Assembly (NCBI GenBank): GCA_964428955.1
Contig: CAYSAD010000004.1
Location: 53,995-117,994, forward strand
Direction of reading: 5' to 3'
DNA from: CAYSAD01 sp964428955
Lineage (GTDB): Bacteria; Patescibacteriota; Saccharimonadia; Saccharimonadales; Saccharimonadaceae
DNA length: 64,000 bases
The notes under the pieces were generated by a model that was not told the DNA's origin, did no database searches, and worked only from the letters and a program-made list of their open reading frames with translations. The position numbers and the translations under genes are program-made. Shown here piece by piece: positions 18,501-27,729 of this stretch (positions are counted from its first letter, which is position 1; every line of letters begins with the position of its first letter).

Positions 18501-19550
18501 ATGAAGTTAATAAAAGGCGTGGGCGACTTTTTCGCACTTGATATCGGGACAAATGCGGTGCGCGTCGTCCAGTTGTCCGGTTCAGCGCAAGACCGGTGGA
18601 ACCTAACACACTTCGGCTACGCGCCGATTGATGCCAAGACAATGTCAGCTGATTCACCAGAAGCCCGTCAAAAGCTTGGCGAGGTTATTTTAACGGCAGT
18701 CGGCCAAAGTGGCATCAAGACCAAAGATGTGGCTATTGGTCTACCTTCGCAAAAGACTTTTTCTACGGTAATTGACGTGCCAACCATGCCATTAGCCGAA
18801 CTTAAAGGTACGATTAAATACCAAATCGATCAATATATTCCGATGTCACTCGATGATGCTAAGGTTGACTGGGTATTACTCGGCCAATCACTGCACGACC
18901 CAAAACAACAAGAAGTACTGCTGACAAGTACCGCTAATTCATATTCGGAAGATCGGCTAGAGTTTGTCGAAGGACTGGGCTTTAACGTGATTGCTGCCGA
19001 ACCGGATCCGATTGCAATGACTCGCTCGCTGTTACCAGATGGTATTCTCGATGGTCGCCTCATCGTTGATATGGGTGACAATTCAAGTGATATCGTCATG
19101 ACGTTTGGCGACTCGCCACGGCTTATCCGGACCGTACCGATTGGTTTGCAGGGTTTGATAAAAGCAGCGGTTCAAAATCTCAACGTCCAACAAGATCAGG
19201 CAAAGCAATTCATTTTGAAGTTTGGCCTAGCGCCAGATCGCCTCGAAGGCCAGGTATATCGAGCACTCGAGAGCACGCTTGATAATTTTGCGGCTGAACT
19301 GACAAAATCAATCAAGTTCTTCCAGACCCGTTATCCGAACGCACCAGTCGGTGGCATTTTGTTGTCAGGTTTTGCCAGTACGATTCCGAAATTCGGTGAT
19401 TATGTGGCGTCAAAGTCGAGTATCGCCACATCGACGGCTAACCCGTGGCAAAAAGTAAACGTCCCACAGGTGTATCAACCGCAACTGGCACCGATCGCTA
19501 ATGAATTCGCGACGGTTATTGGGCTTGGTCAGAGGAAGAACGACCTATGA
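18501..19550 (+). CDS. pilM: Type IV pilus assembly ATPase-like protein PilM
   Basis: This 350-codon actin-like protein forms the cytoplasmic platform of the pilus machine and binds the N-terminus of PilN. The start MKLIKGVGDFFALDIGTNAVRVVQL carries the first phosphate motif. A second is LIVDMGDNSSDIVMTFGD, and the adenosine-side motif is GGILLSGFASTIP. The start at 18501 is chosen because the promoter minus 10 box covers the earlier in-frame ATG. Its stop overlaps the pilN start (ATGA), which indicates coupling. Length matches the family. Confidence 0.92.
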   Translation: MKLIKGVGDFFALDIGTNAVRVVQLSGSAQDRWNLTHFGYAPIDAKTMSADSPEARQKLGEVILTAVGQSGIKTKDVAIGLPSQKTFSTVIDVPTMPLAELKGTIKYQIDQYIPMSLDDAKVDWVLLGQSLHDPKQQEVLLTSTANSYSEDRLEFVEGLGFNVIAAEPDPIAMTRSLLPDGILDGRLIVDMGDNSSDIVMTFGDSPRLIRTVPIGLQGLIKAAVQNLNVQQDQAKQFILKFGLAPDRLEGQVYRALESTLDNFAAELTKSIKFFQTRYPNAPVGGILLSGFASTIPKFGDYVASKSSIATSTANPWQKVNVPQVYQPQLAPIANEFATVIGLGQRKNDL

Positions 19551-20275
19551 TAGAAATTAATCTGATTCCAGATGTCAAAGAAGAATTGATTCGTGCCCAG
19601 CGTGTTCGTAATAGCGTTGTAACGATTGCTATCTTTGCTGGTATCGTGGCAGTTGGTATAACGGTCGTGTTGGCGCTCTACGTTTTCGGTGCTCAAACGG
19701 TTCGCGGTGTCATTGCTGATAGCCAGATAACCAGTGAGAATAAAAAACTACAAGACGTACCCGACCTGGGTAAGACGCTGACGATTCAGAATCAGTTGAG
19801 CAAGTTGGCATCGATGCATGCCAAAAAGCACATAAACTCGCGGTTACTTGTTTTGTTGGGAACTATTATCCCCAAAGTACCAAACCAAGTAGCAATCAGT
19901 AATTTTGAACTGGATACCGACGCGAATCTGATTACGATTGAAGCCCAAGCGCCAAATGGTTACCCGGCACTCGAGGTTTTCAAAAAGACTATAAACGCGA
20001 CGAAGTTTGAATATAGCGACGGTGGTACAGAACGTCAATCAATACCACTGGCCACCAATTTGAGCGATACGGACCGTAGCTACGGTGAGGACGCCAGCGG
20101 TAAGAAGGTGTTGCGCTTCACGATTAGCTTTACTTATCCAGATGAATTGCTAGCACCGGCTTCAAAGAATGCTGCTATAGTCGGACCGAATCAAACCAAC
20201 GCGACTGACTCTTATCTTGGAGTGCCAACCAGCTTATTTACCAATCGCGGCCAAGATATCGAGGGGGGACAGTAG
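19547..20275 (+). CDS. pilN: Type IV pilus alignment protein PilN
   Basis: This 242-residue membrane protein has the conserved cytoplasmic start MIEINLIPDVKEE, which resembles the INLLP motif that binds PilM. One membrane helix (about 23-50) follows, then a coiled coil and a periplasm-like domain. It would link the cytoplasmic PilM ring to outer parts of the machine. Because these cells probably have a single membrane, it should face the cell wall. It overlaps pilM by 4 nt and is followed by pilO. Confidence 0.88.
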   Translation: MIEINLIPDVKEELIRAQRVRNSVVTIAIFAGIVAVGITVVLALYVFGAQTVRGVIADSQITSENKKLQDVPDLGKTLTIQNQLSKLASMHAKKHINSRLLVLLGTIIPKVPNQVAISNFELDTDANLITIEAQAPNGYPALEVFKKTINATKFEYSDGGTERQSIPLATNLSDTDRSYGEDASGKKVLRFTISFTYPDELLAPASKNAAIVGPNQTNATDSYLGVPTSLFTNRGQDIEGGQ

Positions 20276-20276
20276 T

Positions 20277-20972
20277 ATGGCACTTGATCCAGCACTCCGT
20301 AAGCGCCAGCAGATTAGCAAAGCAAACCGCACGATGTTCTTGTGGGTAGCGGGTGTGTCGGCTATCGTTGGTATCGCGGTTGTCGTGTCAATTTTCCTTA
20401 GCCAAAAATTAATGTTCAATGAAAAGGTCCTAGGTGAAAAAGGCAAAACCGTCGACATACTCAAACATAACAATAGCGTGGTTGATGAGCTGAAAAAGAA
20501 TGTCCGTGTGCTCAATACCAACCAGGCCCTCATTGACAGCAGGGCTGCCGGTGAGGACGAACCGGTTCAGGTGGTGCTCGACGCCCTGCCATCTGATGCC
20601 AACTCATCGGCCCTCGGTGCTTCACTTCAAGAGAACCTACTGAAAGCCCCGGATATAACCATTGAATCACTAGTGGTTGACCCGGTATTTGGCGTCGAAT
20701 CGAACACCGAATCGAACACGAGCAGCAGCAGTTCAAGTGCGGCGACTGGTAACGTCATTACATTTCGCTTCTCTGTTAGCACCCAGGCAAGCAAGATTGA
20801 TGCATTGAAAACACTTTTGCAGCGATTGGAAAGCTCAATCAGAACGATTGATATTACGAAAGTCGTCATCGAGACCCAGGGCTCACGAGCAGTTCTGTCA
20901 GCAGACGGCGTTGGCTACTACGAGCCTGCTAAGACGGTTGAACTAAAAGAAAAGACGGTGAGGCCACAATGA
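20277..20972 (+). CDS. pilO: PilO-like type IV pilus alignment protein
   Basis: This 231-residue protein has one N-terminal membrane helix (about 22-45), a coiled-coil stretch (VDILKHNNSVVDELKKNV) and a C-terminal alpha/beta domain (ITFRFSVSTQASKIDALKTLLQRLESSIRTIDI) like PilO. A Ser/Glu/Asn-rich low-complexity segment sits just before the last domain. I chose ATG 20277 because GGGGGGAC lies just upstream. An earlier in-frame ATG lies inside pilN. Assignment rests on gene order and topology more than on sequence. Confidence 0.82.
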   Translation: MALDPALRKRQQISKANRTMFLWVAGVSAIVGIAVVVSIFLSQKLMFNEKVLGEKGKTVDILKHNNSVVDELKKNVRVLNTNQALIDSRAAGEDEPVQVVLDALPSDANSSALGASLQENLLKAPDITIESLVVDPVFGVESNTESNTSSSSSSAATGNVITFRFSVSTQASKIDALKTLLQRLESSIRTIDITKVVIETQGSRAVLSADGVGYYEPAKTVELKEKTVRPQ

Positions 20973-21328
20973 AACGATCTGATATTGCGATGATTATTCT
21001 GATAGCTTCGGTCAGTGTGATTGGTGCATATTTTATCACGAACGCTTTGATCGGGGGCAAGAGCGAAGAGGGCGTCAAAGTAAAGACGGCTGAGAAAATC
21101 ACTCCGGATGTAATCATGCCTGACTCTCAAGAATTAAGCGGTGTCTTCAACAAAAATGCAATTAACCCGACCGTCAGAGTTTCGATTGGTACCGATAAAA
21201 AGACTAGCGGAACAGACAATAGTGCCCAATCGGATGCTAGTCAGACTGATACAAGCACTAATACCGATGCTGTCGTTCCTCCAAGTGGCGGTACGGGAAC
21301 GTCGTCCGGCGACCAGACTACTAACTAA
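20969..21328 (+). CDS. Small single-helix protein of the pilus operon
   Basis: This 119-residue protein has an N-terminal membrane helix (about 6-28) and a hydrophilic tail rich in Ser, Thr, Asp and Gly in its second half. It overlaps the end of pilO (ATGA) and precedes pilB. By position it could stand for PilP, but no PilP sequence feature is recognisable and the low-complexity tail is unlike that lipoprotein. Role unknown; involvement in the pilus is inferred from the operon. Confidence 0.6.
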   Translation: MKRSDIAMIILIASVSVIGAYFITNALIGGKSEEGVKVKTAEKITPDVIMPDSQELSGVFNKNAINPTVRVSIGTDKKTSGTDNSAQSDASQTDTSTNTDAVVPPSGGTGTSSGDQTTN

Positions 21329-21345
21329 TAAGAAGGAGACGAGGC

Positions 21346-23112
21346 GTGGCACTACTGACGGCAGATATTCAGACCAAGCTGACAACTCTTCTGATCGAAG
21401 AAGGCTTAGTTAGCGGCACGGTTATAGCCGAGGCCGAGGCCGAGGCCGCTAAAGATAATAAACCACTTTTCTCACTCTTGAACGAGAAGGGTATTATCGA
21501 TGATGAACTATTGACACACGCATTGGCGCAAGTGTCGGGTGTGCCGTATGTTAACTTATCGAACACGGTCATCAACCAGGAAGTGCTTGATCTATTACCG
21601 CAAGATATCGCCGAGCGTTTCATGGCTGTGCCTTTAGCTGAAGTCCAGAGCCGCTTGGCTGTCGCTATGATTGACGCTAATAACGTCCAAGCGGTTGACT
21701 ATCTCGCTAATCGAATCGGCCGACCGATAAAAGTCTTTATGGCGTCCGAGTACGGCGTGCGCCACGTAATCGAACAGTATAAAACTGACCTTTCGAGCGT
21801 CGATGCCGCCGCCGAAGCCAGTGAGGAAGACGCTGCTCAGGCTACCGCTAACAATGAGATTAAAACGATTGTTCAGGACTCGCCGATTAGTCGGGCGTTG
21901 ACGACGATTCTGGAATATGCCATCAAGACCAAAGCCAGTGACATTCACATTGAGCCACTTGAAAAAGCACTTAAAATCCGTTGTCGTGTCGATGGCGTGC
22001 TCCGAGAGATCATGCAGCTGCCACAGTCAATTGAACCGGCGCTAGTCAGTCGTATTAAGATTTTGGCGAACCTGAAGATTGATGAACACCGCACGCCGCA
22101 AGACGGCCAGTTTACCGTTAAGATTAGCGATAAAGAAGTCGACCTCCGTATCGCTATCAGCCCTGTGGTGTGGGGTGAGCAGGTGGTTATTCGTCTGCTC
22201 GACAAGTCGGGCAACAGTTTTGATATTGAGCAAATGGGCTACGCCGGTCGAACGCTACGCGCTATCCGTAAGGGTATCCGTAAGCCGAACGGCATGGTCC
22301 TCACTAGCGGTCCGACCGGTTCAGGTAAGTCAACCAGCCTCTATGCGCTGATTAAGGAAATCAAGGATGACACGGTTAATATCGTGACACTGGAAGATCC
22401 AGTCGAATACAAGATGGATGGTGTCAACCAAATCCAAGTTAACGCTGAAGTTGGTCTGACATTTGCCAGCGGCCTGCGTTCGATTTTGCGTCAAGACCCC
22501 GATATAGTGATGGTCGGAGAGATTCGCGACGGTGAAACCGCTAACTTGGCGGTGCAGGCGGCTTTGACTGGTCACTTGGTGTTTAGTACGCTCCACACCA
22601 ACTCGGCAGCTGGTGTGTTGCCACGACTGCTCGATATGGGAATTGAACCATTCCTGATTGCCAGCACAGTGAATACGATTATTGGTCAACGGTTGGTTCG
22701 TCGGGTCGCGCCAAAGCGTGACTCTTATAATTCATCGCCGATTGAAACGCAGAACATTATGACGACGGTTGGACATCTGTTGCCTAAAACGAAACAGGAC
22801 GTCGCTCGTGTGTCGGAAGATCTGGGTTACAAAGACTTGCCTCTAAGTGGTCAAAACGCTTATACTCTAGTCAAGGGTAAAGACACCCCTGCAACTCCAC
22901 GAGGTTATATTGGACGGGCCGGACTCTATGAAGCGATGGATGTCACCGACGAAATCCAACAGTTGATCGTAGCGCGTTCCACTAGTAGTGTTATTCAGCG
23001 CAAGGCGATTGAACAAGGTATGATAACGATGCGTCAGGATGGTTATCTCAAAGCGCTGCAGGGACTGACAACTATAGAAGAAGTCAACCGCGTAGCAGCG
23101 GATACGGCGTAA
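21346..23112 (+). CDS. pilB: Type IV pilus extension ATPase PilB, without zinc cysteines
   Basis: This 588-residue hexameric ATPase drives pilus extension. An N-terminal GSPII_E domain (about 1-150) is followed by the motor with Walker A GPTGSGKST (about 322-330), the Asp box IVTLEDPVEYKMDG, Walker B RQDPDIVMVGEIRDGETA and the His box TGHLVFSTLHTN. Most PilB/GspE proteins have a C-terminal four-cysteine zinc site. Here that region (about 455-525, ending PRGYIGRAGLYEAM) has no cysteine at all. Start is GTG at 21346 with AAGGAG upstream. Confidence 0.95.
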   Translation: MALLTADIQTKLTTLLIEEGLVSGTVIAEAEAEAAKDNKPLFSLLNEKGIIDDELLTHALAQVSGVPYVNLSNTVINQEVLDLLPQDIAERFMAVPLAEVQSRLAVAMIDANNVQAVDYLANRIGRPIKVFMASEYGVRHVIEQYKTDLSSVDAAAEASEEDAAQATANNEIKTIVQDSPISRALTTILEYAIKTKASDIHIEPLEKALKIRCRVDGVLREIMQLPQSIEPALVSRIKILANLKIDEHRTPQDGQFTVKISDKEVDLRIAISPVVWGEQVVIRLLDKSGNSFDIEQMGYAGRTLRAIRKGIRKPNGMVLTSGPTGSGKSTSLYALIKEIKDDTVNIVTLEDPVEYKMDGVNQIQVNAEVGLTFASGLRSILRQDPDIVMVGEIRDGETANLAVQAALTGHLVFSTLHTNSAAGVLPRLLDMGIEPFLIASTVNTIIGQRLVRRVAPKRDSYNSSPIETQNIMTTVGHLLPKTKQDVARVSEDLGYKDLPLSGQNAYTLVKGKDTPATPRGYIGRAGLYEAMDVTDEIQQLIVARSTSSVIQRKAIEQGMITMRQDGYLKALQGLTTIEEVNRVAADTA

Positions 23113-23123
23113 GAAGGGCGGGC

Positions 23124-24194
23124 ATGAACAACCAAGAACTAAGAATTGAATTACTACTCGAAGAAGTCGTCAAGAAACGGGCGTCTGATCTTCACTTACA
23201 GGTTGGCTTGCCGCCAATGTTGCGTATTGACGGTGCGCTCGTGCCGGTTCAGGGGTTCAATCCGCTTGACGAGGCGGCAGTTGAAACATTAGTATTTGCC
23301 ATTCTCGACCAAGACCAGCAACAAATCCTTTTGAAAGACAAAGAGTTTGACTTCAGTTTCGCGTTTGGTAATCTTGGTCGTTTTCGTGTTAACGCCTTTC
23401 ATGAACGCGGTAATATCGCAGCGGCGCTTCGTCTGATTCCAAATGAGATCAAATCCGTTACCGAGCTCGGCATGCCACCAATCGTGATGAATTTCTCGGA
23501 ATTCCCGCGCGGCTTGGTGCTGGTGACTGGCCCGACCGGTTCAGGTAAGTCGACCACGCTCGCAGCTATGGTTGACAAGATTAACACTGAGAAATCACAT
23601 CACATTATCACGATTGAAGATCCAATCGAGTTTACGCACAAATCGAAGAAGTCAGTCGTCGTTCAACGTGAAGTTCACTATGACACCTACAGTTTCTCGG
23701 CGGCTTTGCGCTCCAGCTTGCGTCAAGATCCGGATGTAGTGCTGATTGGTGAGATGCGTGACCTCGAGACAATTTCGGCGGCCATTACGATTGCCGAGAC
23801 CGGCCACTTGGTGTTTGCGACGCTCCACACCAACTCGGCCGCACAGTCGATAGACCGTATGATTGACGTCTTCCCGCCGCATCAACAACCGCAGATCCGG
23901 GCTCAGCTCTCAAACATTCTAATGGCGATTGTTTCACAACGATTAGTACCGGCGATTGGTGGTGGCCGTGTGGTAGCGGCTGAAATTCTGGTGGCTAACT
24001 CGGCTGTTCGTAATATCATCCGTGAGGGTAAATCACATCAACTTGACGCCGTCATTCAAACTGGCGCTGATCAAGGTATGCAGACCATGGACCGCACGTT
24101 GGCTAGCTTGGTACAAGCTGGGACGATTTCGTTTGACAATGCTCGTGAATACGCCGTTGATGTAACCGAATTTGAAAGGCTGATGCGAGGCTAA
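23124..24194 (+). CDS. pilT: Type IV pilus retraction ATPase PilT
   Basis: This 356-residue ATPase retracts the pilus and powers twitching motility. Walker A GPTGSGKST sits at about residue 137, the Asp box is IITIEDPIEFTHKS, Walker B RQDPDVVLIGEMRD and the His box TGHLVFATLHTN. The motif AVRNIIREGKSHQ is the PilT-specific AIRNLIRE element needed for retraction, which separates it from PilB. Its presence implies a dynamic pilus. It is 11 nt after pilB and 4 nt before pilC. Confidence 0.96.
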   Translation: MNNQELRIELLLEEVVKKRASDLHLQVGLPPMLRIDGALVPVQGFNPLDEAAVETLVFAILDQDQQQILLKDKEFDFSFAFGNLGRFRVNAFHERGNIAAALRLIPNEIKSVTELGMPPIVMNFSEFPRGLVLVTGPTGSGKSTTLAAMVDKINTEKSHHIITIEDPIEFTHKSKKSVVVQREVHYDTYSFSAALRSSLRQDPDVVLIGEMRDLETISAAITIAETGHLVFATLHTNSAAQSIDRMIDVFPPHQQPQIRAQLSNILMAIVSQRLVPAIGGGRVVAAEILVANSAVRNIIREGKSHQLDAVIQTGADQGMQTMDRTLASLVQAGTISFDNAREYAVDVTEFERLMRG

Positions 24195-24198
24195 AAGC

Positions 24199-25410
24199 GT
24201 GAAAAAGTTTAATTATGAAGCCAAGGACTCGTCGAGCGACAAAATCGTCAAGGCGACGGTCAAAGCCGAATCAGAGCATGCTGCTGCCAAAGTTCTGATT
24301 GAACAAGGTTTCGCACCGCTGAAGATCAGTGAAGTCGATGAGAATGCCAGTCTCTTAAGTAAACTGTCTGGACGAATCACTACCAAGGACAAAATTGTCT
24401 TTACGCGCCAACTGGCTACTTTGATTGGCGCTGGTTTACCGTTATCGCAATCACTGAGAACAGTGGCCGAACAAACTGAAAACAAGCAACTTCGTGGCGT
24501 GGTAGATGAGATCGTCGCTGATATCGAGGGTGGTCGTTCGCTAACGGAATCATTTGCAAAGCATCCCGATGTGTTTAGTAAGGTTTTCTTGGCATTGATC
24601 GAGGCTGGTGAAGCTTCCGGTACGCTCGACGATTCGTTGAGGCGTATCGCGGCCCAGCAAGAAAACGACGCCGAAACCATGGGCCGCATCAAAGGGGCGT
24701 TGACATACCCAATTATCGTCCTGGTAGTTATTTTCGGTGTTATGGCATTCATGTTATTTACGGTCGTGCCGCAAGTTGAGAAACTGTATCATGATCTTAG
24801 AAAAGAACTGCCATTTCTTACCCAAGTCATGGTTTCGACCGCTAATTTCATGATTCATTACTGGTGGCTAGTCATCATCATAATTGGCGCTGGTACGTAC
24901 TTCTTGCTGCAGTATCTAAAGACCGACAGCGGCATTAGGGTAAAGGACATCTTTAAGTTGAATGTGCCATTGTTTGGGCCGATGTTCCGTAAATTGTATA
25001 TGGCTCGTTTGACGCGAACAGGCCAGACGCTGCTGGCGACTGGTGTACCGATGCTCGACATGCTCAGTATCACCAGTAACGCAGTCAACAATGTCATTAT
25101 TGGCGAGGAAATCGGTCGGGCAGCCGAAAAAGTGAAGGGTGGTAAGGCACTATCTGAGGCGCTTGAGAAAGAAGACTATATTTTACCACTGGTGCCGCAG
25201 ATGATTAAGATTGGTGAGCAATCGGGTAAGATTGATGACATGCTAGGCAAGACGGCCCAGATTTACGAGGAAGAGCTTGATCAGCAAATCAAGGCTATAT
25301 CGACGGCGATCGAGCCGATTCTGATGGTAGTCTTGGCTATCGTGGCTGGTGGTATGGTTGGCGCGATTTTGTTCCCAATTTACGGGCTGGTCAATGGTAT
25401 TAACGTATAG
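24199..25410 (+). CDS. pilC: Type IV pilus inner membrane platform protein PilC
   Basis: This 403-residue platform protein couples ATPase rotation to pilin insertion. It has two GspF domains (TRQLATLIGAGLPLSQSL and ARLTRTGQTLLATGVPMLDML) and three membrane helices at about 170-192, 215-235 and 370-395. It starts with GTG. No terminator separates it from the pilin gene 85 nt downstream. Confidence 0.95.
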   Translation: MKKFNYEAKDSSSDKIVKATVKAESEHAAAKVLIEQGFAPLKISEVDENASLLSKLSGRITTKDKIVFTRQLATLIGAGLPLSQSLRTVAEQTENKQLRGVVDEIVADIEGGRSLTESFAKHPDVFSKVFLALIEAGEASGTLDDSLRRIAAQQENDAETMGRIKGALTYPIIVLVVIFGVMAFMLFTVVPQVEKLYHDLRKELPFLTQVMVSTANFMIHYWWLVIIIIGAGTYFLLQYLKTDSGIRVKDIFKLNVPLFGPMFRKLYMARLTRTGQTLLATGVPMLDMLSITSNAVNNVIIGEEIGRAAEKVKGGKALSEALEKEDYILPLVPQMIKIGEQSGKIDDMLGKTAQIYEEELDQQIKAISTAIEPILMVVLAIVAGGMVGAILFPIYGLVNGINV

Positions 25411-25495
25411 ACAAAGTGTAATTGATGGTATACGCTGGTACATAAGCGGAATAATCGCATTGAAACTAAGTTCATAGAAAGGTGGAACAGATTTT

Positions 25496-25984
25496 ATGAA
25501 CGCGAAACAGACAACTAATTCTAAAGGCTTTACCATCATCGAGGTGGTTCTGGTGCTGGCAATCGCCGGTTTGATTTTCCTTATGGTTTTCATTGCACTG
25601 CCTTCTTTGCAGCGATCACAACGCGATACTCAGCGACGCGATGATATAAGTAGGTTTGTATCGCAATTAACCAGTTATTCGACCAATAACCGTGGCGCTA
25701 TTCCGACAAGCCTAGACGCTATTACCACGAGTGGGACTGGCTTCGCTGAGCAGTATATGAAGATGAGTGATAACGAATTCAATGATCCAAAAAGTGGTGA
25801 ACACTACACCTTCGCCTTCGGTACTAGTGAAAGTAACCCAAGTCTAGATGTGGGGGTTGTGCTGTATGGTGGACCGAATACACATTGTAACGGCGAGAAT
25901 ATTGAAACAGGTGGAGGTAATCGTTCAGCTGGAGTTGCTACTAAACTGGAAGGTAGCGGAACTTTCTGCGCAGATAATCAATAG
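25496..25984 (+). CDS. Type IV pilin, probable major subunit
   Basis: This 162-residue prepilin has a short leader ending in Gly and the mature start FTIIEVVLVLAIAGLIFLMV with Glu at position 5, as needed for cleavage and assembly. The globular part contains two cysteines near the end (THCNG and TFCADN) that could form the usual D-region disulfide. A GAAAGG site precedes the start, and a strong terminator follows directly. That layout fits an abundant major subunit, in contrast to the larger minor pilins downstream. Confidence 0.88.
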   Translation: MNAKQTTNSKGFTIIEVVLVLAIAGLIFLMVFIALPSLQRSQRDTQRRDDISRFVSQLTSYSTNNRGAIPTSLDAITTSGTGFAEQYMKMSDNEFNDPKSGEHYTFAFGTSESNPSLDVGVVLYGGPNTHCNGENIETGGGNRSAGVATKLEGSGTFCADNQ

Positions 25985-26006
25985 TTGGCATACGATTCAC
26001 TCACTA

Positions 26007-26036
26007 AACCTCGTTCCAGTTTGGAGCGAGGTTTTT
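26007..26036 (+). terminator. Terminator after the major pilin gene
   Basis: A 12-bp stem with one G-T pair (AACCTCGTTCCA with TGGAGCGAGGTT, loop GTT) is followed by a T run. It lies inside the pilus locus and would limit read-through from the major pilin into pilD and the minor pilins. Confidence 0.85.
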
Positions 26037-26067
26037 ATTACGGTGATTGTACGCTATGATAGTGCTT

Positions 26068-26949
26068 ATGGAATGTTTAGCTTATATTGGACTGGCCTTG
26101 CTTGGTTTGTGTTTTGGTAGTTTTGCGGGCGCTTCTGTGTGGCGGCTACGAGCACGACAACTCACCAACGACAAAAAGGCGGGCGAAAAAGTCGACAGCA
26201 AAGAATACAAGAAACTGAAGAGTCTTATTGGCCAGAAATTGAATCATGATCGCTCGCGCTGTTTACATTGTCAGCGCCAACTAGCATGGTACGATTTGCT
26301 GCCACTTGTCAGCTGGCTTAGTACCAGGGGAAAATGCCGCTATTGCCATAAGCCGATTGGTTGGTTTGAGCCGCTAATAGAACTGGGCTTGGCGGCGTTC
26401 TTCGTGTTGTCATTTACCCTATGGCCGTTGCCGCTTGATTCGCCGCTAATGATAGCCCAGTTTGTACTGTGGTTGGTAAGTGGTGTGCTACTAGCAATTT
26501 TGTTCGCTTACGATCTGAAATGGTTTTTACTGCCAGATCAGATCATGATCCTACTTTACGCCACCTCGGCGGTATTTGCGGGTATCGCACTTTATCAGGC
26601 AGATGACCTCACCATTTCGGTTCTGAATCTGGTTGGCGCAGTAGGGGTACTGAGCGGTATTTATTTCTTGCTCTGGCTGGCCTCCAAAGGTGGCTGGATT
26701 GGCTTTGGCGACGTCAAACTTGGTCTGGTGCTCGGTTTGCTACTTGGCGACTGGCAAACGGCCTTTCTGGGACTTTTCCTTGCTAACTTAATCGGCTGTT
26801 TGATCGTTATCCCGGGTCTGGTAAGTGGTAAATTATCACGCAGTACGCATGTACCATTTGGACCGATGCTCATCGGTGGTTGTGTCATCGCGTTTATATT
26901 CAGCGGTCAGATTATCGGTTGGTATACGAGTCTCGTCTTTACCCTGTAG
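26068..26949 (+). CDS. pilD: Prepilin peptidase PilD
   Basis: This 293-residue polytopic aspartic protease cleaves prepilin leaders and N-methylates the new N-terminus. The N-terminal part has GSFAGASVWRL and two zinc-type cysteine pairs (CLHC and CRYC), the hallmark of the bifunctional form. The catalytic aspartates are in AYDLKWFLLPD and GFGDVKLGL. About eight membrane helices are visible. The open frame begins at TTG 26047. I prefer ATG 26068 because TATGAT ends 7 nt before it, matching the leaderless pattern of neighbouring genes; ATG 26056 is also possible. Confidence 0.93.
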   Translation: MECLAYIGLALLGLCFGSFAGASVWRLRARQLTNDKKAGEKVDSKEYKKLKSLIGQKLNHDRSRCLHCQRQLAWYDLLPLVSWLSTRGKCRYCHKPIGWFEPLIELGLAAFFVLSFTLWPLPLDSPLMIAQFVLWLVSGVLLAILFAYDLKWFLLPDQIMILLYATSAVFAGIALYQADDLTISVLNLVGAVGVLSGIYFLLWLASKGGWIGFGDVKLGLVLGLLLGDWQTAFLGLFLANLIGCLIVIPGLVSGKLSRSTHVPFGPMLIGGCVIAFIFSGQIIGWYTSLVFTL

Positions 26950-26964
26950 TCACCATACTGTTTA

Positions 26965-26973
26965 TGCTATAAT
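26965..26973 (+). promoter_or_regulatory. Extended minus 10 promoter for minor pilin genes
   Basis: TGC plus TATAAT ends 9 nt before the ATG at 26983, so the minor pilin mRNA has almost no leader. No good minus 35 box. Confidence 0.6.
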
Positions 26974-26982
26974 GAGGCCCAA

Positions 26983-27729
26983 ATGAACACACGTTTTGTC
27001 GCTGGCTTTACTATTATTGAAACGATGCTCTTTTTGGCGATTACCGGTGTACTTGCAGTCGGTATATTGGCTAGCTCATCACTGATGATTGCCACGCAGC
27101 GTTATAAAGACAGCGTTACTTCATTTCAAGCAGAACTCCAACAGCAGTACGAAAGAACCTTTAATGTTGTCAACGGACGCGGCAACGATTTCAAATGTAA
27201 TAGTGATACCTCGGTCACCGAAACCAATCCTAGCCCAGGGCAGCCGCGCGGCCAGAGCGAGTGCGTTATTATCGGACGTTACATTAAAGTTGATCATGGT
27301 GAAAACATAACGACCGCCAACCTTATCGGCTATGCTACCGACTTGCCTACCGGTGTCGTCAGTGACAATGACCTTGAGGATTTGCAGCGTTACACGATTA
27401 GCGCACCGAACGTAGCGGCCAATGACGCCACGACCACTCAACTCAATTGGGGGGCGACACTTTATAATGCCGTTGATAATACCTCAGTGAGCTTCACGAT
27501 GTTGATCATGCGTTCGCCACTCAGTGGCACAGTCCGTACCTTTATTTATAATGGTGACGATAACCCGACTCCCCTGAAGGATATGGTAACTGAGGCAAAC
27601 CAGGTTGAGAAAAAAGTCTGTCTCAATCCTGGCAGTGTGATTGCGTCGGCCCGTATGGCAGTGGTGATTCGCCAATATGCCGCTAGTGCTAGCGGCATCG
27701 AGACGCTAGGTGAGGGCAACGGGTGTTAA
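26983..27729 (+). CDS. Minor pilin/pseudopilin
   Basis: This 248-residue prepilin-like protein has a leader of 8 residues ending in Gly and mature start FTIIETMLFLAITGVLAVGIL with Glu5. Three cysteines are present, including KKVCLN near the C-terminus and a final Cys. It is first in a run of four overlapping genes that resemble the FimT/PilV/PilW/PilX minor pilin set, which forms the pilus tip and primes assembly. The exact counterpart cannot be named. Confidence 0.82.
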   Translation: MNTRFVAGFTIIETMLFLAITGVLAVGILASSSLMIATQRYKDSVTSFQAELQQQYERTFNVVNGRGNDFKCNSDTSVTETNPSPGQPRGQSECVIIGRYIKVDHGENITTANLIGYATDLPTGVVSDNDLEDLQRYTISAPNVAANDATTTQLNWGATLYNAVDNTSVSFTMLIMRSPLSGTVRTFIYNGDDNPTPLKDMVTEANQVEKKVCLNPGSVIASARMAVVIRQYAASASGIETLGEGNGC

